Positions 62,548 to 64,000 of a DNA stretch of 64,000 nt are shown here, piece by piece; position 1 is the first letter of the stretch; each line of letters starts with the position of its first letter. The DNA is taken from NCBI GenBank assembly GCA_937928045.1, contig CALFWO010000005.1:62001-126000 (forward strand). The letters run 5' to 3'. Made by a program: the position numbers and the translations under genes. The notes beneath the pieces are model-generated. The model saw only the letters and a list, made by a program, of their open reading frames with translations. It did no database searches and was not told where the DNA came from. This DNA is from an uncultured Saprospiraceae bacterium. GTDB lineage: Bacteria; Bacteroidota; Bacteroidia; Chitinophagales; Saprospiraceae.

Positions 62548-62799
62548 CTAGAGTGCCGCCGTAGAACTCTTTTTTATACTTTTTACCTGAACCTCTATCG
62601 CTGCATTGGCGTTTTTTTGATCTAACAGTTTGTTATAGACTTGCTTATACAAGCTGTAATCTGAAAATTCTTGATACGGAATTGTTTGATCTAATCCTAA
62701 ATGCAATAAAATTTGAAAACAAAGCTTCTGTTCACGATAGTAGAATTTCGTGATTAAGTTTTGAACGGAAGAGCCTTGGATTATCCTTATATCTTTCAT
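62548..62799 (-). CDS. Possible small protein of unknown function
   Basis: 83 residues from ATG 62799 (MKDIRIIQGSSVQNLITKFYYREQ at the start, then QKLCFQILLHLGLDQTI and YKQVYNKLLDQ). Mixed helix composition, no signal or membrane span, no family recognised. It is divergent from htpG, with 220 bases between starts. On the minus strand the next recognisable signal downstream is the hairpin-plus-T9 at 62114-62169, which may end its transcript. Coding is plausible but not certain. Confidence 0.4.
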   Translation of the reverse strand: MKDIRIIQGSSVQNLITKFYYREQKLCFQILLHLGLDQTIPYQEFSDYSLYKQVYNKLLDQKNANAAIEVQVKSIKKSSTAAL

Positions 62800-63019
62800 A
62801 TCTATTTAGTTGGATTACCAATTTTATTGCAAATTTGAAACCAAGCTCTTGTGAATGAGGCCAACTAGATGTTTCTTTTGTGACAGTCTTCTCTGCCAAA
62901 TTCAATAGCCCAGCCATATGTTTCTTTCCTTTTTCGGTCAATATGACAGACAAATTCCAATGGCATGCGCTTTGAACCCTTATAAAACATAAGGATTTAA
63001 CCATAAAAACGAGATAACT

Positions 63020-64000
63020 ATGCAAAAAGGGCAGATATCGGTAGAAGCTGATAATATATTTCCCATAATCAAGCAGTTCCTTTACTCTGATCAAGAGATA
63101 TTTCTAAGAGAACTGGTATCCAATGCAATTGACGCAACTAGTAAATTGAGTACCCTAAGCTCCAGAGGCGATTTCAAAGGAGAATTGGGTGACCTGACTT
63201 TGCAAATCAAATTGGACAAAGAAGCTGGAACTTTAACCATCTCCGATCGCGGTATTGGAATGACAGAGAAAGAAGTAGGCAAATACTTGAATCAAGTGGC
63301 CTTTTCTTCAGCAGAAGACTTTTTGAAAAAATACAAGGACGAAGCAAGCATCATTGGACACTTTGGACTAGGATTTTATTCCGCATTCATGGTGGCCGAT
63401 AGAGTAGAGGTGATTACCAAATCATACAAACGTGGACAAAAAGCAACACGTTGGATGTGTGAAGGAAATCCAGAATACTTCATCGAAGCGCACGATAAGA
63501 AAGAAAGAGGAACAGATATCATCTTGCACATCTCTGATGACGCAAAGGAATATTTAGAGGAGCCAAGAATTCAAACCCTGTTGAGCAAGTATTGTAAGTT
63601 CTTGCCATTCCCAATTCAGTTTGGAGAAAAAACTGAGACCGAATATGAAGGCGAAGGAGAAGATCGAACTTCAAAGGAAGTTACCTCACCTAATATTGTC
63701 AACAACCCTAAACCAGCTTGGAAGAAATCCCCAAGAAGTTTAAAGGAGCAGGAATACAAAGATTTTTACAACGAGCTCTATCCATATAGTACACCACCAT
63801 TATTTTGGATTCACCTCAATATTGATTTTCCATTTAACCTAACGGGAATTTTATATTTCCCGAAGCTTGGGAACTCAATGGAAGTGCAAAAGAATAAAAT
63901 TCAGTTGTACAGTAATCAAGTATACGTCACCGATGACGTGAAAGAGATTGTACCTGAATTTTTAACCTTATTGCATGGTGTCATCGATTCTCCGGACATT
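63020..64000 (+). CDS. htpG: Molecular chaperone HtpG (Hsp90), N-terminal part
   Basis: 327 codons from ATG 63020 run off the window; HtpG is normally about 600 residues. The ATP-binding GHKL domain is complete: FLRELVSNAIDATSKL near 28, LTISDRGIGMTEKEV near 73, IIGHFGLGFYSAFMVAD near 110 and GTDIILHI near 165. The middle domain begins with KPAWKKSPRSLKEQEYKDFY, LFWIHLNIDFPFNLTGILYFP and LYSNQVYVTDDVKEIVPEFL, where the conserved Arg/Lys positions contact ATP. It folds and remodels client proteins in the cytoplasm. No clear -33/-7 promoter could be picked in front of it. Confidence 0.97.
   Translation, partial: MQKGQISVEADNIFPIIKQFLYSDQEIFLRELVSNAIDATSKLSTLSSRGDFKGELGDLTLQIKLDKEAGTLTISDRGIGMTEKEVGKYLNQVAFSSAEDFLKKYKDEASIIGHFGLGFYSAFMVADRVEVITKSYKRGQKATRWMCEGNPEYFIEAHDKKERGTDIILHISDDAKEYLEEPRIQTLLSKYCKFLPFPIQFGEKTETEYEGEGEDRTSKEVTSPNIVNNPKPAWKKSPRSLKEQEYKDFYNELYPYSTPPLFWIHLNIDFPFNLTGILYFPKLGNSMEVQKNKIQLYSNQVYVTDDVKEIVPEFLTLLHGVIDSPDI

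Noticed and set aside
62732-63094. 120-codon minus-strand frame
   Set aside because: It overlaps the start of htpG and part of the 83-residue frame; composition gives no reason to prefer it.

Overview
The window looks like a chromosomal segment of a free-living, probably aquatic member of the Bacteroidota, most like the Saprospiria/Cytophagia side of the phylum. Four proteins end in a type IX secretion (T9SS) type A sorting domain. Promoters, where visible, have the Bacteroidota form TTTG-N19-21-TAnnTTTG. SprB repeats, OmpA proteins with family-specific additions, an ECF sigma factor paired with a TPR protein kinase, and T9SS CotH and Omp28 proteins are all typical of that group. The DNA is AT-rich. 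I see no prophage, insertion sequence, CRISPR array or rRNA, and one tRNA.

Layout. 1-3 kb: an ECF sigma factor and a kinase-TPR protein on the minus strand, with the kinase cut by the window edge. 3-11 kb: large exported proteins (Omp28-like, SprB-repeat, OmpA-DUF6624 and a secreted protein of unknown function). 11-21 kb: a membrane methyltransferase, kynureninase, an HD-Pycsar-effector fusion, a GAF protein, a very large metallophosphoesterase/outer-membrane protein and a DNA alkyl-repair protein. 22-24.6 kb: the osmC-metZ-metX methionine operon. 25-32.5 kb: an SDR protein, tRNA-Phe with its own promoter and terminator, an HMA-MauE / outer-membrane / DUF3179 group, small membrane proteins and a DEAD-box helicase. 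32.5-39.7 kb: a gene split by an in-frame TAG, a membrane dipeptidase, an ATP-grasp/SDR/MBL gene triad, a decayed GxxExxY gene and a formyltransferase. 39.7-43 kb: a molybdenum-cofactor operon (xdhC-moaA-moeA). 43.7-50.3 kb: RlmF, a CotH-family secreted protein, and a small protein-histidine kinase-response regulator operon. 50.3-56.3 kb: a CASTOR/POLLUX-like channel with a membrane partner, an unexplained GC-rich block, a sphingosine-phosphate-lyase-like enzyme, TerC and RidA. 56.5-64 kb: TlpA and TonB-like proteins, DUF2853, an exported TPR-CHAT protease, tandem structured RNA-like elements, and the start of htpG.

Most convincing unexplained signals: (1) two tandem copies at 62122-62449 of a three-hairpin element, sharing an identical 17-nt C6 loop on stems of different sequence; (2) a perfect 18-bp inverted repeat at 47350-47412 covering the start codon of the signalling operon; (3) a 56% GC block rich in hairpins at about 53155-53292; (4) an HD domain fused to a Pycsar-type membrane effector with no cyclase nearby, back to back with a GAF / phosphoesterase-barrel operon; (5) a gene interrupted by a single in-frame TAG with intact coding sequence beyond it. 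All functional statements rest on reading motifs by eye; no database search was run.
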